Positions 1-15,247 of a stretch of 19,430 bases of DNA are shown here, piece after piece. Source of the DNA: Isohypsibius dastychi (lineage: Eukaryota; Tardigrada; Eutardigrada; Parachela; Isohypsibiidae); contig JAQIWT010000482.1 of the NCBI GenBank assembly GCA_034696485.1, positions 1 to 19,430 of the forward strand, given 5' to 3'. The notes under the pieces are model-generated. The model saw only the letters and a list, made by a program, of their open reading frames with translations. It did not search any database and was not told the origin of the DNA. Position numbers and translations under genes: made by a program. Numbering within the stretch: the first letter of the stretch is position 1; each line of letters starts with the position of its first letter.

Positions 1-1122
1 CGAGATGGACAGTCATTTCAAAGCGATGCAGCCGGAAGTTATGAAGGACATTGCCATAACTCGCCGTTATCGCGATTTGAGCATGTACATTGCGAGTTTT
101 TACTTGATGGATGACAAAGTGTTTTCAAATTTCAAGAAATTGGAGGACTTGCGCTTTACCCTCAATCCAATTCTGTCGTCGTTCGATTATACGCTGGAAG
201 AGAACGACACTATCATCCATTTCCAGTCCAGCTTGCTCGCATACTTTGAGAACCAACTGGGTATAATTTTCGTTCATACGCTGGAGGTGGCAAAACGGCG
301 GGGTAACAAGGTAATTGAATATCCCAGAGCCTGACCGGTTGGGATTTTCAAATGAACATTTGAAAATGAATGATAAATCTGTACTCTAGAGTATTTTGAT
401 TCAATTGCATATTGCTTGCAGTTCAAATTTTCCATTGATATATTACGTTCACGCCTTGCGTGTTTTTTTCTCCTACGGAAGGGGTTAATCTGATTTCCTT
501 ATCAATCTCCTATTGTTTCAAACAGTCATGTTTGTTGTTTTTTCCCTGTAGCGAAAGGTGGAAATTAAAGGGGATTCCGACATGGAAAGTGGTGAGGAGA
601 ACGCAGATGATCCTGACGAGGACGATGATAAAGACAGCATCCGGGAGAATTCGGACACTAACTCCGAAGATGGACAAGTATCGGCAGCCGAAGAAGATCC
701 CGTCGACACGCCCACGATCCAACCGGAGAATCCGCAAAGACACGGCGACGATCATGAAAAGATGCAGGAGGATGACGATGATCATGACGGGCGAAATATC
801 ATTGACGAGAGAAAGTCCGAGGAAGGTGTCGAAATGTCGGATGATGGGGATGCTATGCGTGGCTCTGGAACATGGCAGGTATCGTTTATAAGCCAGCTCA
901 TTTGTCCTGATCAAATCAACAGATTGCTTATCTCCTTTTTTAGAATATCTCTCAAATTGATAAACGCGTTTGTAAACCGACGAAGAAAAAGGTGGATTTC
1001 GACTGTTTTTTTTCGTGGATTTTCATCGAATGATTAGTTTGTTTATTTAACAGGCTCGTGCTGGTGATGATGTATCTCTGGACTCGATGCAGTTTCGGCA
1101 TACTGTGAGGGGGAAGAAGTAG
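1..1122 (+). CDS. 3' end of an unrecognised gene with an acidic C-terminal region (5' partial)
   Basis: I do not recognise the family. Four exons are joined in phase 0: 1-310 (open at the window edge; the Met at 5 is internal because the frame continues upstream), 552-878, 944-991 and 1054-1122, with introns of 241, 65 and 62 nt. About 250 residues are visible. The first exon (about 100 residues) looks globular and helical, rich in Leu, Phe and Tyr. The second is strongly acidic: long Asp/Glu runs with Ser, such as DPDEDDDKDS near 610, resembling the disordered acidic tails of nuclear or chromatin proteins. The last two exons are short and basic, with KPTKKK at the end of exon 3 and VRGKK before the TAG stop at 1120-1122; these could serve nuclear localisation. 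If intron 3 is retained, the frame runs on to a TGA near 1032. The stop codon's last G starts a 17-G run. Exon joins are good; function is unknown. Confidence 0.6.
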
Positions 1123-1146
1123 GGGGGGGGGGGGGGGGAGGGGGGG
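1122..1146 (+). repeat. Poly-G run directly at the gene 1 stop codon
   Basis: Seventeen consecutive G (1122-1138), then one A and a further 7 G. The first G is the last base of the TAG stop. It is a homopolymer able to form G-quadruplex structure in DNA or in the 3' UTR. Confidence 0.9.
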
Positions 1147-1798
1147 TTTGACACGTATCGTGCTGTCGCCCCAGTGAGATAATGACATATAATACGGATG
1201 GGGGTTGAATTTAAGAATAGGTCTTAAAATCCTATTCCATCATTGATTCAAACACGTTCTTAAAAATGACGAAATATCAACGGTGTTATTTTGTCATGGA
1301 TGTCAAGTAAACTATCTAGTCACTACAATGTTCATCGATAATCAACGGATATGGGCAATTATCGTTGACCGTAAATTAATTTTAGAGACAACAATCGAAC
1401 TAAAAATCAAATATTTCAGAAGGTATGTATGAGTTTGACTTGGAATTGACCAAGAGTAAGGGGTATGTTTTGGTAGAGGATGGGAACAAAGAGGGGAGGG
1501 TCGGGGGGGGGGGGGGTTACCTTTTCGATCATGTCGTGTTCTTTCTTGCTCCGAAATTTGAGTCAGGTAAATTGGCGTTTCGGAAGAAAAAGTGATTTCT
1601 GGTCGAACGAAGGTAGTTTGAAACTCTCTGGAAGGAATCTCACGAACGACGGGAATTTGTTTCGAGACGGATCGGCATAGCAACTGATTCAATTCACGTT
1701 GATTAGGTAGGAGCTCTTTGTTTTGTTTTGCTTGGTGATTGCCATTTTGGTTGTCGTGGTTCCGTATGAGATCGGCTTTCTCATTCGATAGAACAAAA
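1123..1798. other. Intergenic region between genes 1 and 2
   Basis: Non-coding as far as I can see: the 3' UTR of gene 1 and the promoter/5' UTR of gene 2. It contains the poly-G runs at 1122 and 1503 and AT-rich sequence. No canonical AATAAA signal is seen close behind the gene 1 stop. Open frames exist on both strands (1342-1806 minus, 1480-1680 plus), but they span the G run and have no splice or homology support. A short unrecognised 5' exon for gene 2 cannot be excluded. Confidence 0.5.
1503..1516 (+). repeat. Poly-G run upstream of gene 2
   Basis: Fourteen consecutive G on the plus strand, preceded by the G-rich stretch GAGGGGAGGG, about 280 nt before the gene 2 start codon. Confidence 0.9.
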
Positions 1799-4700
1799 AT
1801 GGCCATTCCATTGGCGTACTACATCGACGGAGGCGGAAAAAGTCGTATCAAAGAAGACTTCAGCCCTGAAGATATCCGTTTGTTTTCACAGACATCGGAC
1901 CAGGTTGCTATGAACGTCGGACGTGCTTACACACTGACGAGAAAGTTGGCAACTTCCACAGAACAGGTATGTTAGTGCACTGCTTTTCAATTTATTTTTC
2001 CTTCGAATTCGTTGAGAGACAGACTTGTTATTTTGCCATTCCTCTCTCCGACAGACCATGTGTGCACTGAGTCGTATTAAGGGACTGGATTTTGCTGATT
2101 TGGACGGGAATCTATTCGTCGTTCTAGTTGTTGACTTGACGGAATTTAGCGGATGGGTGACTTGTGCCCTAGTGTCTGGAATGCCAGGGGATGCGATTGT
2201 CATTGGTTGGTGGAAGAAAAACGGTCTTTTCGTCTCCGGTTCCGATTCTTCGAAACCAACGCCAAAGTTTGCATTTTCCGGAATACGCATCCAGCTTAAC
2301 ATGCTCGGTGTGTTTGGAGAATACCAAACATGTTCAACCCGGGGACAGGTGTTGCTCTCTCAAGGCGGTCCGGATTATATTTACCGAGACCATGAATTCA
2401 GTTGGACGAGATTCGGTATCATCAGGATGCGCGGGTTAATTGAGCAATTGTTTGGCATCACCTTCGACCAGGTACGTTTTTTTATTTTCGTCTATCAGAT
2501 ATAGTGAGCGCAATTTTTTGACATTGCCAATGGTTTAGCTTTTGTATATTTGTAGCCGGAAGTGATGTTTGAATCTGTTCCGAGGGCATGTTTGACTCCT
2601 GTACATGTCCCAAATACACCAACAACGTCGCTTTCTCGTTTCTTGTTGATTCGCGTCGCCAAGGACATGTCCCCACATCCCAGCCTCGCCAACCACGCCG
2701 AAATGGTATGTTAGAAGTTTTGTTGCATTCCTATGAGAACATAAAATCGAAAAATGCCCATCGTAGACGCTCATGCTCCCAATTCCCGTTATGCTGAGGA
2801 ATTTCGGTGTACAGAACAAATCGACTGGAGGCGCAATAGCCTCACGTGGTGTAAATAAAGGACGGAGCACACAGCACATTGTTATTTATTCATGTTGATG
2901 TTCAATTTTTTTCTTCAGATTCCCAGCTCATCAGTAAGCATGCATCCCAGTCACGTCTCAAGTCAGAGGGATGACTGTGAATCCGTGGAAACAAACTCAA
3001 CTTCAGCTCAAACCGAGGATATTCCGGTGAAGCATCATTAAACCTACATGATACTTTACGATTTATAAGTAGTCCTTCCTCTCGCCCACAGCTTCTTCAG
3101 GTTGGCCAGGTTTCTTGCGCTTCACCTGTCGCACGAAACACCTTGCCAAATTTGCCGCTGGAACAACCGGCGCAAGGTATTCTGCAATTTATTAACAGTT
3201 GGCTGCAGAGTGCTGTTACCCAGTGGTGTTGTTTTACTGCGACAGGCTCAGAAGGCGGAAGTTCCACTTTACCAAGTGATCAGAGTGGAGGGACGCCAGT
3301 CATAGGTATTGTACTTTGCAGAAAAGACTGGCCAGATTATGTAATCAGTATGTTTTTCTTTTGTACAGCTGTTGGATCTAATTCGGCGGTGAACAAATTG
3401 ACAGTGTCTGGAGCCGGAAGTGAAATTATGAACAAGGATGCTCCGTGCAACGCCACGGTAAATTTTCTTTATTGCGTGAATTGCTAGCATTTTTACTGCA
3501 AATGGTGTATTATTCACGAAAGGCCGACGCCGCTTCCACAGCCGCAGATGGAGAAAAATCGACTACTTCCGATGCACAAGGTGGGAATACAGTTTTGCCT
3601 TGTTTTCAATCACCAACTCCACCGCCTGGTATGTGTGTTTATGGCCAATAGCGGTATTCAAATGAAAAACTATTTTGTTTTTCTGCAGCCGGTCCCACTG
3701 GTTTTGGAACGGAAAGTGCGGCTATTGTCCCAACAAATGCACCAAATGCCACGGGTAGCACATCGAATGGCATTTCGGTAATAAATAGCTAGTCGCTGGG
3801 TGTCCATGAATTTGTGTATTGTAATGAAAAAAAATGTTGATTATAGAATGGCGACATCGCATCAGGCGATGGCGCAGGAGTTCAGTCGACCCTCAACATG
3901 AACCTCTTCACATCCAATGATACACCTGTTGTTACTCCTCAAGGTGCACTATACTAAGATTGCGAAAAAAAGGAAGTTATGCAAATTCAGACTGATTCTG
4001 AAATGGCGTTCATATTTTGTAGGGTCCCCGTCGGGTGGTGTGCCAGCTGATCTCGCTGTTGAAACTCATTCAGTCACTGATCCAACAAACTTTGCGATGG
4101 TAACTAGCGTACCAATTTAGCAGTGTGACGGAGTTTGTACTCCAATTGATCCGTGTTTATCAATGAAGGCTGTCGCTGCTGATGCAGCAGCTGCGACTGG
4201 CAACGATTCGGCCATTTCTGGTGTGCCGGAGGGGAACCCTCATTTGTCCACTATTCAACGGGAAGCTTCACCGCCTGGTATACTTTCACGGCTATCAGCA
4301 GTGCATTGATAGAAAATCAAATTTATTTTTTTGTAGCCAGTGTTAATGGCTCTGGAACAGGGAATTCGGCAATTGCCCCATCAAATGCCACGGGAAACAC
4401 ATTGAACGGCATTCTGGTAAAAAATAGCTAGTGGTTGGGTGTCCATGATTTTGCATACTGTACTGAGACAATTTTTGATTACAGAGTCGCGACATCGCGT
4501 CAGGTGATGGTGCAGAATCTCAGTCGACTCTCGACGTGAACTCCACGAGTGATCTTTCCGTTGTTGGATCTCAAGGTGCGGTATACTTGGAATTGTGCAA
4601 AAAAGAAATTATATAATTTCAGACTGGTTCTTAAATTTCATAACATTTTGTAGCGTCCTCATTGGGTGGTGTACCGGCTTTACCGTTCGTTAAAAACCCG

Positions 4701-5907
4701 TCACCCACTGATTCTTCCAGCGTTGCGGCGGTAAATATCATGCCACCCTAGCATTGTGGGTGTTGTACTGCAATTGATCCAGTTTCGCATTGAAGGCTGC
4801 TGCTGTTGCCGGGAGAAAAGAACTGAACGCTATCGGTGCCAAGAACCAGACATCAGGTCGGCCTACTTCTCAACCGGCGTCTTCGGGTATAATGTCACCG
4901 CAAGTAGCTGGGAATTGATTGAAAACAGTTCGTGTCCCTACAGGCGCGTCTAGTTCACGAACAAGGCTGGAGACAGGGCCTGCACCAAATCCCAGGACCT
5001 CAACCGAAAACATGTCGGCAACCAGTGATGCGGTATGGATGGACTAGTTGCTGAATTTCCATCACTTTGTGCAATGATGACCTTCTCGTTCGCAGAATAC
5101 TGTTGCCCATACTGGTGTCACTGGCAAACGGCATGTGTCATCTACTTCCGGCGCAAACTTGTCAAAACCAGCTGCACCGCCGGTTCATTCATCGCCATGT
5201 ATGTTCAACATGAGTTTGCATATCAATTTCTCTCAATCCAAACACTAATCCAATTTTCTATAGGTTTGGTAACCGAGCAGAATTCCGCAATGCCGCTGGA
5301 TATACACAAGCGCAAAAATCCATCTGGTCAGGATGTTGCGGCAAAGAAATTGAAGCTAGATATGAAGCAATCGATGCATTTATCGGCTTCATCAGCTGCA
5401 TGCAAACCTGTAGGTGGTCTCACATGGTTTTTTTCACATGATGTGAACCATTGATATGTTTTCTTTCTTCCTTTTCGACAAAGTCGACTTCGTCGGCTGC
5501 CAATTCTACAAAAGGCATGCATACTACCGCGGCAAAGGTACAGAGTACATCTCAATTGAATGACATAATTACGGTTGGTTGGAAATCTATAGCTGAAAAG
5601 ATGAAATGTAATTTAACAAAATGTTCAAATTAGAATAACAATGCTTTGTACAAGGCCTACGATGCGAAGAAAGCAGGAAGGGTGACTCCACCGAACAAAC
5701 CAATTGCAAAACCCTCGTCCAAACAAGCGGCAGTGCGTCCTTCATCGCAAGAACAGCACATGCGTTCTTTTTCCGATCACGCGGAACAAATGCGACAGGT
5801 GAGTGTGTGTGTGTGTGTGTTCGTTCCATTCTATTCGAATGATGTGCTAGTAACGGACATTTATTCCACCTTGGTAGCTGGCTGCGAGTTTCCGAATTGA
5901 AGAGTAG
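1799..5907 (+). CDS. Unrecognised 826-residue protein with tandem-duplicated exons (22 exons)
   Basis: No known family is recognised. Exons: 1799-1966, 2055-2471, 2556-2705, 2919-3026, 3092-3176, 3246-3305, 3369-3457, 3523-3628, 3689-3777, 3847-3943, 4023-4099, 4169-4277, 4337-4416, 4485-4575, 4654-4730, 4796-4886, 4944-5032, 5096-5198, 5264-5409, 5484-5537, 5634-5798 and 5878-5907. They sum to 2481 nt, all phases agree, and the stop is TAG. The start ATG at 1799 (acaaaATGg) is followed directly by a protein-like frame; an in-frame Met at 1739 is less likely. Residues 1 to about 245 look globular (for example MAIPLAYYIDGGGKS, and a Val/Leu-rich FVVLVVDLTEF stretch). Residues about 280-690 are low-complexity Ser/Thr/Ala/Gly/Asn, encoded by repeated exon types. 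Near residue 710 a basic patch, HKRKNP followed by AAKKLKLD, looks like a nuclear localisation signal. The last 75 residues are basic and Gln/Ser-rich and end LAASFRIEE. No signal peptide or membrane span is evident. Several acceptors have weak pyrimidine tracts (before 3523, 4169, 4796, 5484), so individual small exons may be optional. Confidence 0.75.
3523..4168 (+). repeat. Tandem block copy 1 (four exons plus introns) in gene 2
   Basis: Exons of types a (3523-3628), b (3689-3777), c (3847-3943) and d (4023-4099) with their introns, about 646 bp. Type a begins ADAAS and ends SPTPPPG; type b contains NATGSTSNG; type c contains GDIASGDGAG; type d contains SGGVPADLA. The phases are 0-1, 1-0, 0-1 and 1-0, so the block is frame-neutral. 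Intron sequences match copy 2, for example 'aatagctagt' and 'gggtgtccatga' after type b. Confidence 0.85.
4169..4795 (+). repeat. Tandem block copy 2 (four exons plus introns) in gene 2
   Basis: The same order of exon types: a (4169-4277, ends EASPPG), b (4337-4416, NATGNTLNG), c (4485-4575, RDIASGDGAE) and d (4654-4730, LGGVPALPF). Exon d is 77 nt in both copies. Introns match copy 1 over long stretches, including the segment before exon d (cattttgtag in this copy, atattttgtag in copy 1) and 'caattgatcc' before the next type-a exon. Confidence 0.85.
4796..5263 (+). repeat. Probable third, strongly diverged copy of the exon block in gene 2
   Basis: Exons 4796-4886 (starts AAAVAG like type a, same 'gaag' acceptor), 4944-5032 (89 nt like the type-b exons) and 5096-5198 (type-c position) repeat the phase order 0-1, 1-0, 0-1. 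Sequence similarity to copies 1 and 2 is weak beyond the first exon, so this call rests mostly on order, length and phase. Confidence 0.45.
5803..5820 (+). repeat. (GT)9 microsatellite fused to a splice donor
   Basis: Nine GT dinucleotides begin right after the GTGA of a GTGAGT donor (intron starts at 5799) in gene 2, so the repeat and the donor site overlap. Confidence 0.9.
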
Positions 5908-6550
5908 TGAAAGAATCGGCTAAAGAGATTGTCGCGCTGGTATGGTCGAAATTATTGCACTTCTGTTCCTTTGGATCATCGCTTCTCTGTGCACAGTGCC
6001 AGGCATTCTCTTTTGTTTTACTTGCACTTGTTGTGAAGGTTTATCTCGTTTCTTTTGTTTTCCTTTATTTTTTATATTCATGCCGAAGAATACGTCATGC
6101 GCTCAAGCGTGGTTGATAAACTCCTTAAATGTGTCACGAGGAATCGTCATTTAGGTTGAAAATTGTTTCATTTTTTTTCCTATGAACACGATGTTCGATT
6201 TATCGACCCATAAATTTGGTGAGGATCAAGGGAATCCTTAACCTTTTTACATGGCTACTTGATATCTATAATAAAATTTAAAAATTTATTTCAGACACGG
6301 TCTGAAGTAAAATTTGATTGCGATTGTATAGCGCAAATCCCAATGAGCTGGGGGAACGGAGATCGGGGGAGGGGGGGGGGGTCCACACAATCATGCGCCA
6401 ATGGTACTTTGCATTTTTGGAAATTTCGGAATTTTACCAAATTGAAACTGAAGCGAGGTCTCCGCCGAATCGTCTCTATTCCGTTTGATCATCAATAAAA
6501 CCGATTATCGACATTCGTTAGGACAGTAGCGTATCGTCGCAGGTGTCGAG
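5908..6550. other. Intergenic region between genes 2 and 3
   Basis: T-rich non-coding sequence. Two overlapping hydrophobic open frames near 5907-6154 look like products of T-rich composition and have no support. Possible poly(A) signals AATAAA lie at 6270-6275 and 6494-6499; either could serve gene 2, and the second lies only 52 nt before the gene 3 start. A G run (6365-6381) lies in the presumed gene 3 promoter or 5' UTR. Confidence 0.45.
6365..6381 (+). repeat. Poly-G run upstream of gene 3
   Basis: Five G, one A, then 11 G on the plus strand, about 170 nt before the gene 3 start codon. Confidence 0.9.
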
Positions 6551-8762
6551 ATGGCGACGGATGAGTCCACGGGTGAGAAAAAATATGACATTTTTCACAT
6601 GTCATGGTTGTGTTTAATTTCTCTTGTTTTCATTTCAGAAGATCCAGTTGAATCGGTGGAAGAACTTTATTTGGACGCTCTGTATACTCCGTGTCATGAG
6701 GAGACTCTGCAGGACTACACAGACAGCTCGGCGGAAGTCTCTGCCGATGAAACTGTTCAAGGAGAGAGCCGAAATCGGAGGAAAAAAGCAAAGTCGCTCA
6801 CGATCGCTTCAGCTTCTCCATCAGCTTATGCAGACGGTGGATTTACTGGTAGGCACAGACCTGAGCATATTTAAAAGGCTGCCGTTGTTGTGGTTTTTTT
6901 GTAAAATCTATGGTGGGTATGGGCAATTGACTTTTTGTGTTTATCCGCGTAGGTTCTCATGAGGCTGGTGATGGACAAATTACCGTTAAACGTAAACGAA
7001 GGAAGCAACCCGAAAAGCCAGGACTAACCGACTCTGGTATGTGTTTTTTGACATGGATTCTATGGTCCATTCATCCACGGATAATCTGTAATTATCCAAC
7101 CACCGTTCGTATTCCTGTCCTTATTGCAGCTGCATCCACTTCGAGTGAAAAGGGAGCCAAACGTTTAAAGACCAACAGCGTTCGTAAACCGAATCCTCGG
7201 TCAAAAGAACGCGCTGGCTCTACAACTTCCAGTGTTGTTCTCTTGTCTCCTGACCCGGCGGACAAATCTATCGATCCAAGACGTGAGCAATATTTTGGGT
7301 CAATTTCTTGAATTGAAAAAGTGATATTTCTAACATTTTCGTGGGTTATAAATATTCTATGCATTATAGGGAGGGGCAGAGGTCGCCCACCAAAAAAGAA
7401 TGAAGCACCCGCCCAACCGGAACAAATAAGACACTCTTCAAGAATTCAAGAGCTGGAAATGGCAGGCATTAGGTCAAATTATACTGACCCGTTTGCTACG
7501 CTCCTTCCCTCGTCAGACTCGGCATCAAATCTCTCAACCAGTGGTTCAAGCGTTAAACGTGAAGTCATAAAATCTCCGGTGCGTAATCATTCGAAGTCAG
7601 CAGTTCACAAAGGATCTTCGAACTCAGTGGAGAGAAAAGAGCAGATTGTCGCACCGCCGACCGGAAGTCCACATTCATCCGGAGTATCCCCACAACTCGA
7701 AGATCAAGCTGAATTAATTGCAGAATTACGTGCCAATATCACGGCACTAAATGCAAGACTCGCTAGCGCCGAAGTGAATGGTCGGATTAGGGATGGTAAG
7801 TTACTTGATATGGGATAATGAAATAATTGAGAACAAAAGGAAGCGGAACATTAATTAAAACCAACTCTGAATTTTCTCCGTTTCTAATATTCGTTCTTGT
7901 CGTTATTAAAATCTGCTGCATATGTTTTACGGAAATTTTGGAATAGAATAGCGGATTTCCACTCGCCATTATCGATGTGTAATTTCTCATATTGCTTCAC
8001 AGAATTGGCTGAACAAACCCGACTAAACGGAGAATTACGCATCACAATAACCGACCTCACCGCGAGGCTCGCGATCGCCGAAGAAGATGTTCGCGTCAAA
8101 GATCGTAAGTTACTTGATATGAATTAATGAAATAATTGAAAATAAACTCATCGGGATATTATTTAAAATCATCGTCAAACTCTCTTTTTTTCTGATATTT
8201 GGTCATATACCGGTCAAATTGCGCCGACTATGGATTATGACATTTTCGGTGTAAAATAGCGGATTTCCAACCGACCACTATCGGTGTGTAATTTTCTGCA
8301 CTTTTTCACAGAAAGACTGGAGCATTGTGCCACTTTGAGCGCTATCATTGTTAACCAACATGCTCGGTACATGGCAGCTCTAAACGACGCGGATATATGT
8401 ATTCGAGAGCTTTTTCTCTCCCTTCTGGCTCGACGCTGGGTTCCACATCGCACTTTTGCCACAGAATATATCCATTTTGTGGAGACATACCGCGCTTTAC
8501 CCGCCGAGATTCGTGCAGTTTTTCGACACTATGGTCTGGAAACCGCCGAAATGCGAGATGTCAACTCGTTATGATACCCTACGTTTTGGAAGGAGTATAT
8601 GGGCCTGCGAATGTTGGACGATACCTACTAGACGGAGAACGTTTTCCAAATTTCAATGGTGTCCAACCGGAAGTGGTCCCGGCGCCGCAGGAGGAAATGC
8701 TCGATGATGGCTTCCCAGGTGATGCCAATGAGCCGTTTGAGGGCGTCGAGGTGGAGCAGTGA
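6551..8762 (+). CDS. AT-hook DNA-binding protein with C-terminal coiled-coil repeats
   Basis: Likely a nuclear protein that binds the minor groove of AT-rich DNA; its exact role is unknown. Exons: 6551-6572, 6639-6848, 6953-7036, 7130-7282, 7370-7795, 8003-8104, 8312-8533 and 8593-8762. All introns are phase 1. The predicted product is 462 residues. The ATG at 6551 (tcgagATGg) opens a 7-codon exon. The N-terminal region is acidic (residues about 8-50), followed by basic stretches NRRKKAK and VKRKRRKQ. Exon 5 opens with RRGRGRPPKK, a textbook AT-hook core (GRP flanked by Arg/Lys), followed by Ser-rich linker. From about residue 300 come repeats of about 34 residues with heptad-like Leu/Ile/Ala: ELIAELRANITALNARLASA, then NGELRITITDLTARLAIAEE, then a diverged third. 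The last join (8533/8593, donor GTCTGG) is inferred; without it the frame stops at 8574, giving 419 residues. The alternative C-terminus ends in an acidic tail (EPFEGVEVEQ). Intron 1 is 66 nt without a stop, so its retention would keep the frame. Confidence 0.7.
7796..8104 (+). repeat. 309-bp tandem unit 1: intron plus coiled-coil exon in gene 3
   Basis: A 207-nt intron (7796-8002) plus a 102-nt exon (8003-8104). The intron begins gtaagttacttgatatg and ends with an 'aatagcggatttcca' stretch and 'tcacag'. The same landmarks recur 309 bp downstream. Confidence 0.85.
8105..8413 (+). repeat. 309-bp tandem unit 2: intron plus coiled-coil exon in gene 3
   Basis: The intron 8105-8311 is again exactly 207 nt and keeps gtaagttacttgatatg, 'aatgaaataattga', 'aatagcggatttcca' and 'tcacag' at matching places. 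The following exon (from 8312) is diverged but keeps the same start phase and helical pattern, then continues into unique sequence. Confidence 0.8.
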
Positions 8763-8965
8763 GCTATTTTTTTTGCGATCGTACTTTTGACGGCTATTTT
8801 TGTATTGTTTTCTTCTGCTATACGTTCCAAATCTTGTGGACATTCTTCTATAACTGTGTCTGATAGAGACATTAACGTTGACGGTAATTTTTGCTTCGAT
8901 CTCTGGTTCAGTAATGATAATAGTATCCTTCCCTTTCACACTGTAACCTTGTAGTTTGTTAACTA

Positions 8966-8971
8966 AATAAA
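8966..8971 (+). terminator. Poly(A) signal AATAAA for gene 3
   Basis: Canonical hexamer 204 nt after the gene 3 stop, followed by a T/G-rich stretch (gttgttgtttttta) as expected for a downstream element. Confidence 0.6.
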
Positions 8972-9937
8972 ATTCGGAATCATATGTTGTTGTTTTTTAC
9001 ATGGAATTACTGGCTTCTCTTTGGTAGCAGCAGTTTGAACTTTATCTACAATTCGTCTGCACCACCTTAAATTATATAAAGAGGTCTTGAAAGTAAACAC
9101 GATTTTGAAATAAGTCCTTTTCTATATTATTATTTTGTTGTTCATCTGGGAATCCCAAAGAAAGTGTTTTCGTATGAGATGAAGGTTCTCATAATGGGGA
9201 AATTGTCAAGCTTAGCCCCTAATTAGACACAGAGTGGTTTTTCAGGCACACCCCAAAGTCTTGCAAAAGTAACAATATTTTAAGACTATTTCTGATTTAG
9301 TTCTCAAAAGAGTGCAACTGTTTTTTATCAGATAATATCTTCATTCTCGCGCTTTGCTACTCGTATTTCCAAGACAGAGCCTCTTAGAATGATAAGATAT
9401 CTAGATTTGTTTTTAACCAATTTCCTGAAAGAATGCATTTTTTCTTTTCAGACAGCACCTTAAACCATGTGCTTCAAATGTTTAAGACTGAGTTTTGAAA
9501 ATGAGCAATCAGAATAATACAATTTCTCAGAAATATATCGACGGTTTTCAAAAATTTTCTTAATCAGGCGTGTTTATACTCATACGTTTGAGACTGAGTC
9601 TTAAAAAAGTGTAAATATATAATGAGTTTTCTTTATTCAGTTCTAATGCAATCGAGTCTGCAAATATCTTAAATATGTTCATAATGGGAGCGCTCATACC
9701 CATGACGGCACCCGCGATTGTTTGAAAATCATCATTGTATTGATCTGACGTGTTCGTCTGACGTGTAGTAGGTAGTTAAATCAGGTCAATCCTTGATATT
9801 CAGATTAGGGTCACGATTCCTCTACAGTGATCTTTGAGTGAACACATATAAAACGTCGGTATGTTTTCCTATGTTGTTGTAGTCGTTTCTAGTAACCCAA
9901 AATAGCTTTGATGGATTCTCAATTGTTCAGTTGGTAT

Positions 9938-9938
<1 letters not shown>

Positions 9939-9971
<33 letters not shown>
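9939..9971 (+). repeat. (CAA)11 microsatellite
   Basis: Eleven perfect CAA trinucleotides in the non-coding stretch, about 115 nt downstream of the helicase gene stop codon (minus strand reads TTG repeats, probably in its 3' UTR). Confidence 0.95.
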
Positions 9972-9972
<1 letters not shown>

Positions 9973-10085
9973 TGGTGATACTTTGTGGTGACTTAAAGCA
10001 GATTAGCGAGCATCACAAAAAAAACGTCCAAAGATTCGGAATAATAAGAAAAAAAACCAGGTATACAGAGAAAAGTTGCGCTGCT

Positions 10086-15236
<5,151 letters not shown>

Positions 15237-15247
<11 letters not shown>

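Larger units (their letters stand above)
8763..10085. other. Intergenic region between convergent genes 3 and 4
   Basis: No supported coding sequence. It holds the 3' UTRs of gene 3 (plus) and gene 4 (minus), the AATAAA at 8966, AT-rich sequence with weak repeats around 9280, 9480 and 9590 (an 'agactgag' core about 107 bp apart in the last two), and a CAA microsatellite at 9939-9971. Confidence 0.6.

Noticed and set aside
1342-1806. 154-codon minus-strand open frame opposite the start of gene 2
   Set aside because: It is antisense to the gene 2 start, runs through the poly-G tract as a poly-Pro stretch, has no splice pattern and matches no family I know.
5907-6154. Two overlapping hydrophobic open frames (possible membrane peptides)
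   Set aside because: Both come from a T-rich stretch, overlap in different frames and have no supporting splice sites or conservation clue.
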